A stretch of DNA of 64,000 bases. Source: Rhodococcus jostii NBRC 16295 (GTDB lineage Bacteria > Actinomycetota > Actinomycetes > Mycobacteriales > Mycobacteriaceae). A program made the position numbers and the translations under genes. The DNA is taken from positions 1 to 64,000 of the forward strand of contig NZ_BCWY01000011.1 of assembly GCF_001894825.1 (NCBI RefSeq). Direction: 5' to 3'. Position 1 is the first letter of the stretch; the number at the start of each line of letters is the position of its first letter. The notes beneath the pieces are model-generated. The model did not search any database and was not told the DNA's origin. It saw only the letters and a list, made by a program, of their open reading frames with translations. This document shows positions 9,596-19,600 of this stretch, piece by piece.

Positions 9596-10416
9596 GCTGG
9601 GAACTGCCCGGTCCGGCCTGGTTGTTCTGCCCCGCAGACCGGCCCGAACGGTACGCGAAAGCGGCAGCGGCGGCCGACGTCGTGATCCTCGACCTCGAGG
9701 ACGGGGTCGCGCCGGCGGACAAGGAAGCTGCCCGGATCTCGTTGATCGACACCCCGCTGGATCCCGATCGCACCGTCGTGCGGGTCAACCCGGTCGGCAC
9801 CGAGGACCACGAACGCGACCTGCTGGCACTCGACGGCACCCGCTACACGAGGCTCATGCTGGCCAAGTGCGAGTCCGCCGACCAGGTGCTGTCGCTGGCC
9901 CCGCGTGAGGTGATCGCCCTGATCGAGTCGCCGCTCGGTGCGCTCGCGGTGAGCGAGATCGCGTTGGCGGCCAGCACTATCGGCGTGATGTGGGGAGCCG
10001 AAGATCTCGTGGCCGCGATGGGTGGCAACTCCAGCCGCCACGAAGACGGCAGCTACCGCGACGTCGCCACCCAGGTGCGGTCGTCGACGCTGCTGGCGGC
10101 CAAGGGCTATCACCGGCTCGCACTGGACTCCGTCTACCTCGACATCAAGGACCTGGACGGGCTGCGTACCGAGGCACTCGACGCCGTCGCCGTCGGATTC
10201 GACATCAAGGTCGGCATCCACCCGACTCAGGTCGCGGTGATCCGCGAGGCGTATGCGCCGTCCGACGCGGACGTCGACTGGGCGACGCGGGTTCTCGCCG
10301 CCGTCGCCGACGAGCGCGGGGTCTTCGCGTTCGAGGGAAAGATGGTAGACGCGCCGGTACTGCGTCACGCGGAGGCGATCCTGCGCCGGGCGAAGGACAC
10401 GGCGAAGGGGAAATAG
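9592..10416 (+). CDS. citE: CitE-like HpcH/HpaI-family lyase (HMG-CoA/citramalyl-CoA lyase candidate)
   Basis: A 274-residue TIM-barrel lyase of the CitE-like group. It has the start LFCPADRPERYAKA, the beta-strand VVILDLEDGVAPADK, a metal-binding glutamate in ALIESPLGAL and the acidic pair in GVMWGAEDLVAAMGG, all typical of Mg-dependent acyl-CoA lyases. It stands alone without CitD/CitF citrate lyase subunits, as in mycobacteria, where Rv2498c cleaves citramalyl-CoA and related beta-hydroxyacyl-CoAs. In this operon it should cleave HMG-CoA to acetyl-CoA and acetoacetate; no HMGL-type lyase is seen nearby. Its ATG overlaps the MaoC gene's stop. Confidence 0.87.
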   Translation: MSWELPGPAWLFCPADRPERYAKAAAAADVVILDLEDGVAPADKEAARISLIDTPLDPDRTVVRVNPVGTEDHERDLLALDGTRYTRLMLAKCESADQVLSLAPREVIALIESPLGALAVSEIALAASTIGVMWGAEDLVAAMGGNSSRHEDGSYRDVATQVRSSTLLAAKGYHRLALDSVYLDIKDLDGLRTEALDAVAVGFDIKVGIHPTQVAVIREAYAPSDADVDWATRVLAAVADERGVFAFEGKMVDAPVLRHAEAILRRAKDTAKGK

Positions 10417-10482
10417 CAGCGTCCCCCGGCGCTGGGCGCGAAAGTGCGCGGAACGGCCGCGCTCTCGGGGAAGATGGTGCCC

Positions 10483-12426
10483 ATGACAGCCGATCCGCAG
10501 TGGGTGCCCACCGACGCCGACGTGCGCGACGCGGTGATCACCGACTTCGCCGCGTTCGTCGCACGGCGTCACAGCGTCACGGTCGACGACTATCGATCGC
10601 TGTGGCGCTGGTCGGTGTCCGAACCGGCGGAGTTCTGGCGGGACGTGTGGGACTACTTCGAGATCCGGTCCGCCACCGATCCCGGACCCGCCCTCGCCGA
10701 CGCCGCGATGCCGGGCGCGGTCTGGTTCCCCGGTGCGACCGTCAACTACGTCGACCACGTCTTCCGGAACGCCCGCCCGGACGCACCGGCGATCCTGTAC
10801 GCCGGCGAGGGTGTGCCCGACACCGCCGTCGGATGGGACGAGTTGCGCTCCCGCGTGGCGTCGCTCGCGGCCACGCTGCGTGATCACGGTGTCGGGGAAG
10901 GTGACCGCGTCGTCGGCTACCTCCCCAACATTCCCGAGGCCGTCGTCGCGTTTCTCGCGACGGCGTCGCTCGGTGCCGTGTGGGCGGCCTGCGGACAGGA
11001 CTATTCGGCGCCGGCCGCGCTCGACCGACTCGGTCAGCTGGAACCCAAGGCGCTGATCACCGCCGACGGCTACCGATTCGGAGGCAAGGAGCACGATCGG
11101 CTCGGGGCGGCCGCCCAGCTTCGCCGCGGGTTGTCGTCGCTGGTCCTCACCGTCGTCGTGCCTCATCTCGACCCGGACGCGGCCGTCGACGGCACGCTCG
11201 CCTGGGCGGACGCCACCGGCCGGGACGAAGTCCTCGAGCCTGTCGCCGTGCCGTTCGACCATCCGTTGTGGGTGGTGTTCTCCTCGGGCACCACGGGGCT
11301 GCCGAAGGGCATCGTGCACGGGCACGGCGGTGTTCTCCTCGAGCACGTGAAGTCGCTCGCGCTCCAGCTCGACATCGGGCGCGAGGACATCCTGTTCTGG
11401 TACACCAGTCCCAGTTGGATGATGTGGAATTTCCAGACGGCGGGTTTGCTCGTGGGAGCAACCATCGTCTGCTACGACGGAAGCCCGTCGTACCCGACTC
11501 CTGATGCGTTGTGGGCGTTGGTGTCCCATCTCGGTGTGACGGTGGTCGGAACCAGTCCCGGATATGTCCTCGCGTGCGACAAGGCCGGTGTGGTGCCCGC
11601 GCGGGAGCACGATCTGAGCTCCCTCCGCGCGGTGGGGGTCACCGGGTCCACCTTGCCGGCGTCGTCGTCGTTGTGGTTGTCCGAGAACATAGGTCGGGCC
11701 GTTCCCGTCGTGTCGATCACCGGCGGGACGGACGTGGTGTCGGCGTTCATCGGGGGAGCGCGGAACGTCCCGGTGTGGCCGGGGGAGCTGTCCGCGCCGT
11801 GCCTGGGTGTCGCCGTCGACGCGTTCGACGAGTCGGGAAGGCCAGTTCGGGACGAGGTGGGCGAGCTCGTCGTGACCGCGCCGATGCCGTCCATGCCGGT
11901 GTCGTTCTGGAACGATCCGGTGGGTGAGCGCTACCGGGAAGCCTATTTCGATGTCTTCCCCGGAGTGTGGCGGCACGGCGACTGGATCACGATCACCGAT
12001 CGCGGGACGGTCCTGATGCACGGCCGATCCGATTCCACCTTGAACCGCAACGGAATTCGAATGGGAAGCGCCGACATCTACCAGGTGGTGGAGAAGCTGC
12101 CGGAGATCGCGGAGGCGCTCGTCGTCGGCGTGGATCTGCCGGACGGCGGATATTGGATGCCGCTGTTCGTGGTGCTGTCCGAGGGGGTGGAACTAGACGA
12201 AGCGCTGAAGCAGCGTATCCGCGGCGCCATTCGCGAGCAGGCCTCGCCCCGCCACGTGCCCGACGACATCATCGTGGCGCCCGGCATCCCGCACACCCGT
12301 ACCGGCAAGAAACTCGAGGTTCCCCTCAAACGGATTTTCCAGGGTGCGGACGCCGGGCGCACGGTCGACCGCAGCGCCGTGGACGACCCCGACCTGCTCG
12401 ACTGGTTCGCGAGATACGGACGCTGA
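10483..12426 (+). CDS. Acetoacetyl-CoA synthetase
   Basis: A 647-residue AMP-forming acetoacetate-CoA ligase, of normal family length. Marks: N-terminal FWRDVWDYFEI and MPGAVWFPGATVNYVDHVF, ATP-binding [42 protein letters not shown], and C-terminal RTGKKLEVPLKRIF with the catalytic lysine. The ATG at 10483 has GGGGAAG nine bases upstream; ATG 10474 and GTG 10444 are in-frame alternatives. It reactivates acetoacetate, the product of the CitE step, to acetoacetyl-CoA. The M. tuberculosis operon has the succinyl-CoA transferase ScoAB in this role, so this locus uses ATP instead of succinyl-CoA. The 66-base gap after citE is compatible with the same transcript. Confidence 0.92.
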   Translation: MTADPQWVPTDADVRDAVITDFAAFVARRHSVTVDDYRSLWRWSVSEPAEFWRDVWDYFEIRSATDPGPALADAAMPGAVWFPGATVNYVDHVFRNARPDAPAILYAGEGVPDTAVGWDELRSRVASLAATLRDHGVGEGDRVVGYLPNIPEAVVAFLATASLGAVWAACGQDYSAPAALDRLGQLEPKALITADGYRFGGKEHDRLGAAAQLRRGLSSLVLTVVVPHLDPDAAVDGTLAWADATGRDEVLEPVAVPFDHPLWVVFSSGTTGLPKGIVHGHGGVLLEHVKSLALQLDIGREDILFWYTSPSWMMWNFQTAGLLVGATIVCYDGSPSYPTPDALWALVSHLGVTVVGTSPGYVLACDKAGVVPAREHDLSSLRAVGVTGSTLPASSSLWLSENIGRAVPVVSITGGTDVVSAFIGGARNVPVWPGELSAPCLGVAVDAFDESGRPVRDEVGELVVTAPMPSMPVSFWNDPVGERYREAYFDVFPGVWRHGDWITITDRGTVLMHGRSDSTLNRNGIRMGSADIYQVVEKLPEIAEALVVGVDLPDGGYWMPLFVVLSEGVELDEALKQRIRGAIREQASPRHVPDDIIVAPGIPHTRTGKKLEVPLKRIFQGADAGRTVDRSAVDDPDLLDWFARYGR

Positions 12427-12464
12427 GGGCGGACCGTCGAGCCAGTATCGTTGCACCGCAACGG

Positions 12465-12483
12465 TTAGATTAGTCTTACCTTT
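12465..12483. promoter_or_regulatory. IdeR/DmdR iron-box-like sequence
   Basis: TTAGATTAGTCTTACCTTT agrees with the actinobacterial iron-box consensus TTAGGTTAGGCTAACCTAA at 14 of 19 positions (my count). The only gene it could serve downstream is the NRPS, whose start is about 1.18 kb away. If real, it would suggest iron-repressed peptide production. A 14/19 match that far from a start codon can be chance. Confidence 0.3.
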
Positions 12484-12499
12484 GTTACTGTTTAGTAAC
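12484..12499. promoter_or_regulatory. Short perfect palindrome, possible operator
   Basis: GTTACT and AGTAAC form a perfect 6-base inverted repeat around GTTT, directly abutting the iron-box-like element and in an AT-rich pocket just past the acetoacetyl-CoA synthetase gene. It looks like a TetR- or GntR-type operator. No -35/-10 pair could be assigned with confidence. Confidence 0.3.
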
Positions 12500-13651
12500 T
12501 TATCGCGGGTCGGCGGTGTCGCGGGTCGGCGAATGTGAGAAATCTCCCGTCCGTCGCCGGCCGGGAGCGCCTCCGTGATCGGGACGAATCGGGCATTGCG
12601 GTCGCCGGGTCGCGAGGCGCTGTCCCAGATGCTGGGATGCGGTGTCGAGCGGCTGGGCCGGCTCGTGGGGATGTCGGCGGTTCGGCGTCGCTCTGGGCAG
12701 GTCAGCGGGTGATCTTCAGCGGACTGACCTGCTCTTCTCTGATGGGCGGTCGTCCAGTTCGCGCGGTCGGTGCGCTCTCGCGACCACGGCATTCGGTTAT
12801 TCCCGGCGTGCACCGTCGGGGTCGCGTCGTTTTGAGACCTGCGCGGGCCTTTGGTAGACACGGTGGTTGGCAAAAACTGCGGTCACGGGGGAGTGATTGT
12901 TCGATGCCGCCGCCGGTCACGAGATCGGCCGCACCGTACACGGAGAACAGTCGGGAGGCGCCGCTTGAAACTGGATACGGCAGTTGTACACCTTGCCAAA
13001 TTCCGACTCTCGGTACGGTATCCACCTTTGAGTTGTACGCGGTGCCCGGAATGTGGTTCTGCCTGTTGAATGTGTGCGCGTCGAAGATCGAATTCAGGCC
13101 TGGTTCTGGAAGTATCGAGGGTTGGGTACGTCACATCCGCACCGGTAACGGCACGGGTTGTGACACCGATGTAATTCCCGGCGTCGCCGTGGAGCCGTGC
13201 GAACCGAAGTTGTCACCACCGAACGAGAGGAGGGCGAGGCAGTGAATGCGACGATGCTTCGCTCCTCGACCAGCGCCGTAGACTCGGCTCTCGACGCGGG
13301 CGATGACGAGCACCGATTGGGTGGCCGCTTGTTGGATCGATGAGAGAACGGAGCCACGTATGAACCCGCTCACCGCAAGTAGTTCGGGAAGTAAGGGCCT
13401 TGGAGTATTCAGCGTCGCAGGCAATCGGGTTTCGGACGATCGTCTGACATCGACTCCGAGTGTGGTGGAACTCTTCGATCCGCGCAGGACGTCCCACGTC
13501 CGGCGCGTTTCTGTTCCGCGAGCAACTTCGAACCGGCAAGGCCTGTTCATGTGATGGCGTTCATCGGAAGACCGGCCCACGACGCAGTCCGTGGGACCGA
13601 GAGCTACGAATCACCAAAGACACAGGCGGCAGTCGCCACGCGTTCGAGAAC

Positions 13652-13664
13652 GGAGTAACCCTTG
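13652..13664 (+). promoter_or_regulatory. Ribosome site and TTG start of the NRPS
   Basis: GGAG at 13652-13655 lies six bases before TTG at 13662. No ATG or GTG occurs in frame between this TTG and the start of the first condensation domain (FPLSAAQRG, residue 17 onward), so TTG is the only start that fits the domain boundary. Confidence 0.7.
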
Positions 13665-16600
13665 GGGTCGGGACATGCAGCGGGTAGTAGCGGCGCTCCT
13701 GAAGGGGCGTTTCCGCTGTCAGCCGCGCAGCGAGGCATCTGGTTCGCGCAACACGCAATGGGCGACGTTCCCCTCACCATCGCTCAGTACATCGAGCTTC
13801 GTGGTGACATCGACCTCGACCTCCTGACCGAGGCCACCGTTCGCACGGGCCGTGAGTTCGGCTCCGGTTTCCTTCGCCTCGTCGAGATCGAGGGGATGCC
13901 CTACCAGTACGTCGACAAGTCCCTCGACGACGCCATCACCTACGTCGACCTCCGGGGCGAGGACGATTCCGTCGACGCCGCCGAGAAGTGGATGCGCGCC
14001 AATTACAGCGCCCCCGTCGACCTCCTCGAAGACCGCCTCGTCGTGGTCTACCTGCTCCACGTCGGAGAGAACCACTACTTCTGGTTCTGCCGCATCCATC
14101 ACATCGCGCTCGACGGCTTCGGCGCGATGGCCCTGATCGCACGCATCGCCGAGATCTACACGGCACTGGTCGAGGGTGCCGAGCCGCCGGCCTGCCGCGC
14201 CGAGGACCTGGTGCGGATCGTCGAGGACGAGCAGAGGTACCGCAATTCCGAGCGATTCGCGAAGGATCGCGAGTACTGGGCCGAACGCACCGCGCACCTG
14301 CCCGAGGCCCCGAGCCTCGCCGGACGTGCGGCCATGGTGGGCAAGTTCGCGAGGCTCTCCTCCGAGGCCCTGCCCGCGTCCACCGCCACCCTTCTCGACG
14401 ACGCTCTGGACGGCAGCAACGCCAGCTCCGCTCCCATCGTGGTGGCCGCCTTCGCCGCGTACCTGGCCCACATGACGGACCGGACCGACGTCGTCCTCAG
14501 CCTCCCCGTCTCGGCTCGTACCACCGCCACGCTGCGCCGCTCCGGCGGGATGGTGTCGAACATCGTTCCGCTGAGACTCCAGATCACCCCGGAGATGACC
14601 GTCCCCGAGCTGGTCAAGAGCGTGCAGATCGAGCTGACGGGCGCCCTGCGCCGCCAGCGGTACCGGCACGAGGACATCCGCCGCGACGCCGGTGCACCGC
14701 AGGGGCAGCGTGGATTCTTCGGTCCCTCGATCAACATCATGATGTTCCACAGCGAGATCAAGCTGGGCACGGTCACCGGCCACCAGAACGTCCTCACCAC
14801 CGGTCCGGTCGAGGATCTCTCGCTGAACATCTACCAGGGTGTCGCCGGCAGCAAGATCCACATCGACTTCGAGGCGAACCCGAACCTGTACTCCGCGGAC
14901 GAGCTGGACCGTCACCACAGCCGGTTCTTCGACTTCTTCGAGCGTTTCCTCGGCGCCGGCGACGATGCGTCGGTGTCGGACCTCGCGGCGATGAGTGAAG
15001 AGGAATACGAGCAGGTTGTCGCCGGATGGAACGGCGACGTCGTGTCGCCGCCGCCGGGCACCGTCGTGAACCTCTTCGACACCCAGGTCGCCCGCACTCC
15101 CGACGCGACGGCCCTCGTCTTCGAGGGTGAGGAGCTCACGTACGCCGAGTTCGACGCGCGCGTGAACCGTCTCGCCCGGACGCTGATCGGGAGGGGAGTG
15201 GGTCCGGAGACGAAGGTCGCGCTCGCGATCCGCCGCTCACTCGACTCCATGGTCGCGATGTATGCCGTCGTCAAGGCCGGCGGCGCGTACGTGCCCCTCG
15301 ACCCCGACCACCCGGCCGAGCGCACCGCGTACGTCCTCGACAGCGCCCGCCCGCTGTGCATCCTCACCGTGTCGCGGGACGGTCTCACGTTCCCCGTCGC
15401 GCACGACGTCGTGGAGATCGACGCCCTGGATGCGAGCGATGTCGAGTCCGGTCCGATCCGCGACGACGAGCGCGTCGCCGAGTTGCGGCCGGCCAACCCG
15501 GCCTACGTCATCTACACCTCGGGGTCCACCGGACGTCCGAAGGGTGTGGCGGTGAGCCACGCGTCGGTGCTGAACCAGGTGACGTGGATCGCGGCACGCT
15601 ACGGGCTCGATGCGAGCGACGTCGTGCTGCAGAAGACGCCGACGACGTTCGACGTGTCGGTGTGGGAACTGTTCTCCGCGCTCGCCTCCGGATCGCGCCT
15701 CGTGATCGCCGCTCCGGAGGGGCATCGCGATCCCGCCTACCTCGCCGACGTGATCGCGCGCGAGAAGGTGACGGCGACGTCGTTCGTCCCGTCGATGCTG
15801 TCGGTGTTCGTCTCCGAAGCGGATCGCGAACAACTCGACAGCCTGCGGGTGGTTCTCGTTGCGGGAGAGGCATTTCCGCCTGCGGTTGCGAGCGCGTTCC
15901 GCGCGAAGTCCGACGCCGCGCTGCACAATCTGTACGGCCCCACCGAGTTCACCGTGCACGCCACCGCAGGTGAGGTGGACCGTGAGTCCCTCCATACGAT
16001 TCCCATCGGAACGCCGGTGTGGAACACCGAGGCGTACGTGCTCGACGGTCACCTCCGTCCCGCTCCCATCGGTTCCGCGGGAGAGCTCTATCTCGCGGGG
16101 GCTCAGGTCGCCCGCGGGTACGAGGGCAGGCCGGACCTCACGGCGGAACGCTTCGTGGCCAATCCTTTCGGTGCCGGCGCCACCCGCCTGTATCGCACCG
16201 GCGACCTCGTCAAGTGGCGCGTCGACGGCAGCATCGAGTACCTCGGCCGCACCGACTTCCAGGTGAAGGTGCGCGGCCTGCGCATCGAACTGGGTGAGAT
16301 CGAGGCCGCGATGTCCTCGTATCCGCATGTGGCGCAATCGGTTGCGGTCGTGCACGACAGTTCCCTCGGGCAGCGGCTGGTCGGCTACGTCGTTCCCGAA
16401 CCCGGTTCGGCCCTCGAGGTCGAGGATCTGACGGCCCACGTCGCGCGCGCCGTGCCCTCGTACATGGTCCCCGACGCCGTCATGGTGATCGCGGAGATGC
16501 CGGTCGGCGCGAGCGGCAAGCTCGACCGGAAGGCGCTGCCCGAACCCACGTTCGCGGCGGAGTCCAGTGAATACGTGGCCCCGCGCAGCACCATGGAGGA

Positions 16601-19600
16601 GTCGATCGCCGCACTGTTCGCAGAGGTCCTCGGTGTGCCGAGGGTCAGCGTCGGCGACTCGTTCTTCGCGCTCGGCGGCGACAGCATCGTCTCGATCCAG
16701 CTGGTGTCCCGCGCGAAGGAAGCAGGGGTCCTGTTCACGGCCCGCGACGTGTTCGAGCGCAAGACCGTGGCATCCCTCGCCGAGGTTGCGAAGTCCGCGT
16801 CCGACTCCGCGACGGTCCACGTCCTCGAGGAGTTGCCGGGCGCAGGTATCGGCACGATGCCGCTGACGCCGGTGGTGCACTGGATGACGGAGCTGGGCGG
16901 CGACTTCCACCGCTTCTCCCAGTCGATTCTGCTGACCCTGCCGCCGAAGGTCGAGCGCGATCGGCTGGTGCGGACTCTGACGGCCGTCGTCGATCGCCAC
17001 GACGCCCTGCGTTCTTCGCTGCGCCGCAACGACTCTCCCACGGGTTGGTCGCTGGAGGTCGCACCGATCGGTTCCGTCGACGTCGACCGGCTCGTCGACC
17101 GGGTCGAGTTCACCGAGGGGCCGGGAACCGACACGTTCGATGCCCTCGCCGCGCACGCTCTCGAGCGCACGGTCGACACCTTGGATCCGGCGACCGGCAG
17201 CGTCGTGCGCTTCGTCTGGTTCGCACCCGCCGAGGACTCCGGAGACCTCGCGCCCCGGGACGGCGAGGACGGGGACGTCGCGGAGGTCGAGCGCACCCCG
17301 CAGGCGGGACGGCTGCTCGTGGTGATCCACCACCTCGCGGTGGACGGTGTGTCCTGGCGAGTGCTGGTCCCCGACTTCGCGTCCGCCTGGGCGCAGATCG
17401 CCGCCGGGGCAGACCCGTTGCTCCCGGCGGTCGGCACGTCCGTTCGCCGGTGGGCGCACGGCCTCGCCGACAATGCCAGAAGTGCCGGGCGCCTGGCCGA
17501 ACTCGACTACTGGCGCACCACACTCGACGGTGTGGACCCGCTGATCGGTTCCCGCGCACTCGACGGCCGCGACACGGTCTCGACCACCGGCCGCGTCCGC
17601 CTGGAGGTCTCGGCGGACGTCACCGACGGTCTGCTGACGGGTGTGCCCCGCGCATTCCACGGCGGCGTCAACGACGGTCTCCTCACCGCCCTCGCCCTGG
17701 CTGTCGCGGCGTGGCGGGCCGAACGGGGAGTCGGCGAGTCCTCGACCCTCGTGCACCTCGAAGGTCACGGCCGCGAGGAGACGGTGCTGCCCGGCGCCGA
17801 CCTGTCCCGGACGGTGGGCTGGTTCACCAGCATGTTCCCGGTTCGCCTGTCGGCGCCCGGGGTCGACGTGCAGGATGCGCTCGCCGGAGGCGCCGCCGCG
17901 GGTCGCGCCGTGAAGTCGGTGAAGGAACAGCTCGCGCAGGTGCCCGAGCACGGCATCGGATACGGGATGCTCCGATTCCTCAACGCCGAGACGCGTGCGG
18001 TCCTCGCGGCCCTGCCGAGCCCGCAGATCAGCTTCAACTACCTCGGTCGCGTGTCGGTGGGTGAGATCCCCGACGCGTTCCGCGCCGCGGGCTGGGTGCC
18101 CGACACCGACACGATGGAGCTCACCGGCAGCCGCAACAGCGAGATGCCGGTGCACTTCGCCCTCGACATCAACGCGATGATCGTGGACGTCGAAGGGGAA
18201 CAGCGACTTTCGGCCACCGTCGACTTCCCCCATGGTGTCCTCACCGAATCCGAGGTCGGCGAGCTCACCGGCCTGTGGACCCGCGCGCTCGAGGGTCTCG
18301 TCGAGCACACGAAGCGGCCCGGAGCCGGTGGCCGGACGCCGTCGGACCTCGACCTCGTTCCGCTGAGTCAGAGCCGGATCGACACCCTCGAGAGCGAGTA
18401 CCCCGCCCTCGCGGACGTCTGGTCGCTGGCCCCGCTGCAGGTGGGCCTGCTGTTCCACGCGTCGCTGGCCGGTACCGCCACCGACGTGTACACCACCCAG
18501 CTGGTCATGGACCTGGGCGGATCCGTCGACGCCAGCCGGCTCCGCCGCGCCGCGGAGTCGCTCGTCGCCCGGCACCCCAACCTGCGCACCGCTTTCGTGT
18601 CGGCCGACGACGGCACCGGCATGCAGGTGGTCGTCGACCGGGTGGACGTGCCGTGGACGCACATCGATCTCTCGTCGGCGTCCGACGCCGACCGTGAGTC
18701 GCAGCTCGACGCGCTGATGCTGGCGAACCGGACGGACCGGTTCGACATGACCGCACCGCCGCTGGTGCGATTCCTGTTGGTCGAGACCGGCGAGGACCGC
18801 TACCGGTTCGCCGTCACCAACCATCACATCCTCCTCGACGGCTGGTCGCTCCCGATCCTCATCCAGGACCTGCTGACCCTGTATGCGGTGGACGGCGACA
18901 CGCTGGCACTGCCGCAGCCGCGTCCGTACCGCAGCTACCTCGAGTGGCTGTCCGCGCAGGACCCGCAGGAGTCGGTGGCAGCGTGGGCGAAGGCCCTGGG
19001 CGGCGTCGAGGAACCCACACTCCTCGCCCCGGTGCACGCGGAGACCGCTCCGACGCTCACCCCCGGTGAGCTCGTGATCGATCTGCCGGACGACCTGCTC
19101 GCCGCGATGACCGCACGTTCGCGCGAGCTCGGCGTCACCATGAACACCCTCGTGCAGGCCGCGTGGGGAATCGTGCTGGGCAGGCTGACCGGACGGGACG
19201 ACGTGGTGTTCGGCACCACCGTCTCGGGTCGTCCGCCGCAGGTGCCGGGCATCGAGTCCATGCTCGGGCTCTTCATCAACACCCTGCCGGTGCGGGTCCG
19301 TGTCCGGGGCGACGACGCCGTCCGTACGCTGCTGGACCGCATCCAGCACGAGCAGACCGGGTTGCTCGACCACCATCACGTCGGGCTCACCGACATCCAG
19401 CAGGGCCTCGGTCTCGGCGCGCTGTTCGACACCCTGATGGTCTACGAGTCCTACCCGCTCGACCGCGAAGCCCTCACGAAGAACAGCGACATCGAGGGTC
19501 TCCGCGTTCTCGACGTGACGTCCAACGACGCCACGCACTACCCGCTGGCGATCGTCGCGATGACCGATCCGCGACTGCACCTGACCGCAAAGTTCCTCCC

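Larger units (their letters stand above)
12427..13661. other. Gene-free 1.2 kb leader upstream of the giant NRPS
   Basis: I find no convincing gene here on either strand. Open frames of up to 236 codons exist, but they are Arg/Ser/Pro-rich, lack ribosome sites and match no family I know. Base composition is visibly lower in G+C than the flanks (for example 34 of 60 in 13021-13080). The stretch starts with an iron-box-like element and a palindrome (listed separately) and ends with the NRPS ribosome site. It may be a long 5' leader, a regulatory region or the scar of lost genes. Confidence 0.6.

Noticed and set aside
12535-13245. Possible 236-residue gene before the NRPS
   Set aside because: GTG start without ribosome site, Arg/Ser-rich translation without any family pattern, and the reverse strand offers equally good frames; treated as non-coding.
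13131-13580. Possible 149-residue minus-strand gene before the NRPS
   Set aside because: No ribosome site, low-complexity composition and no similarity I can recognise.
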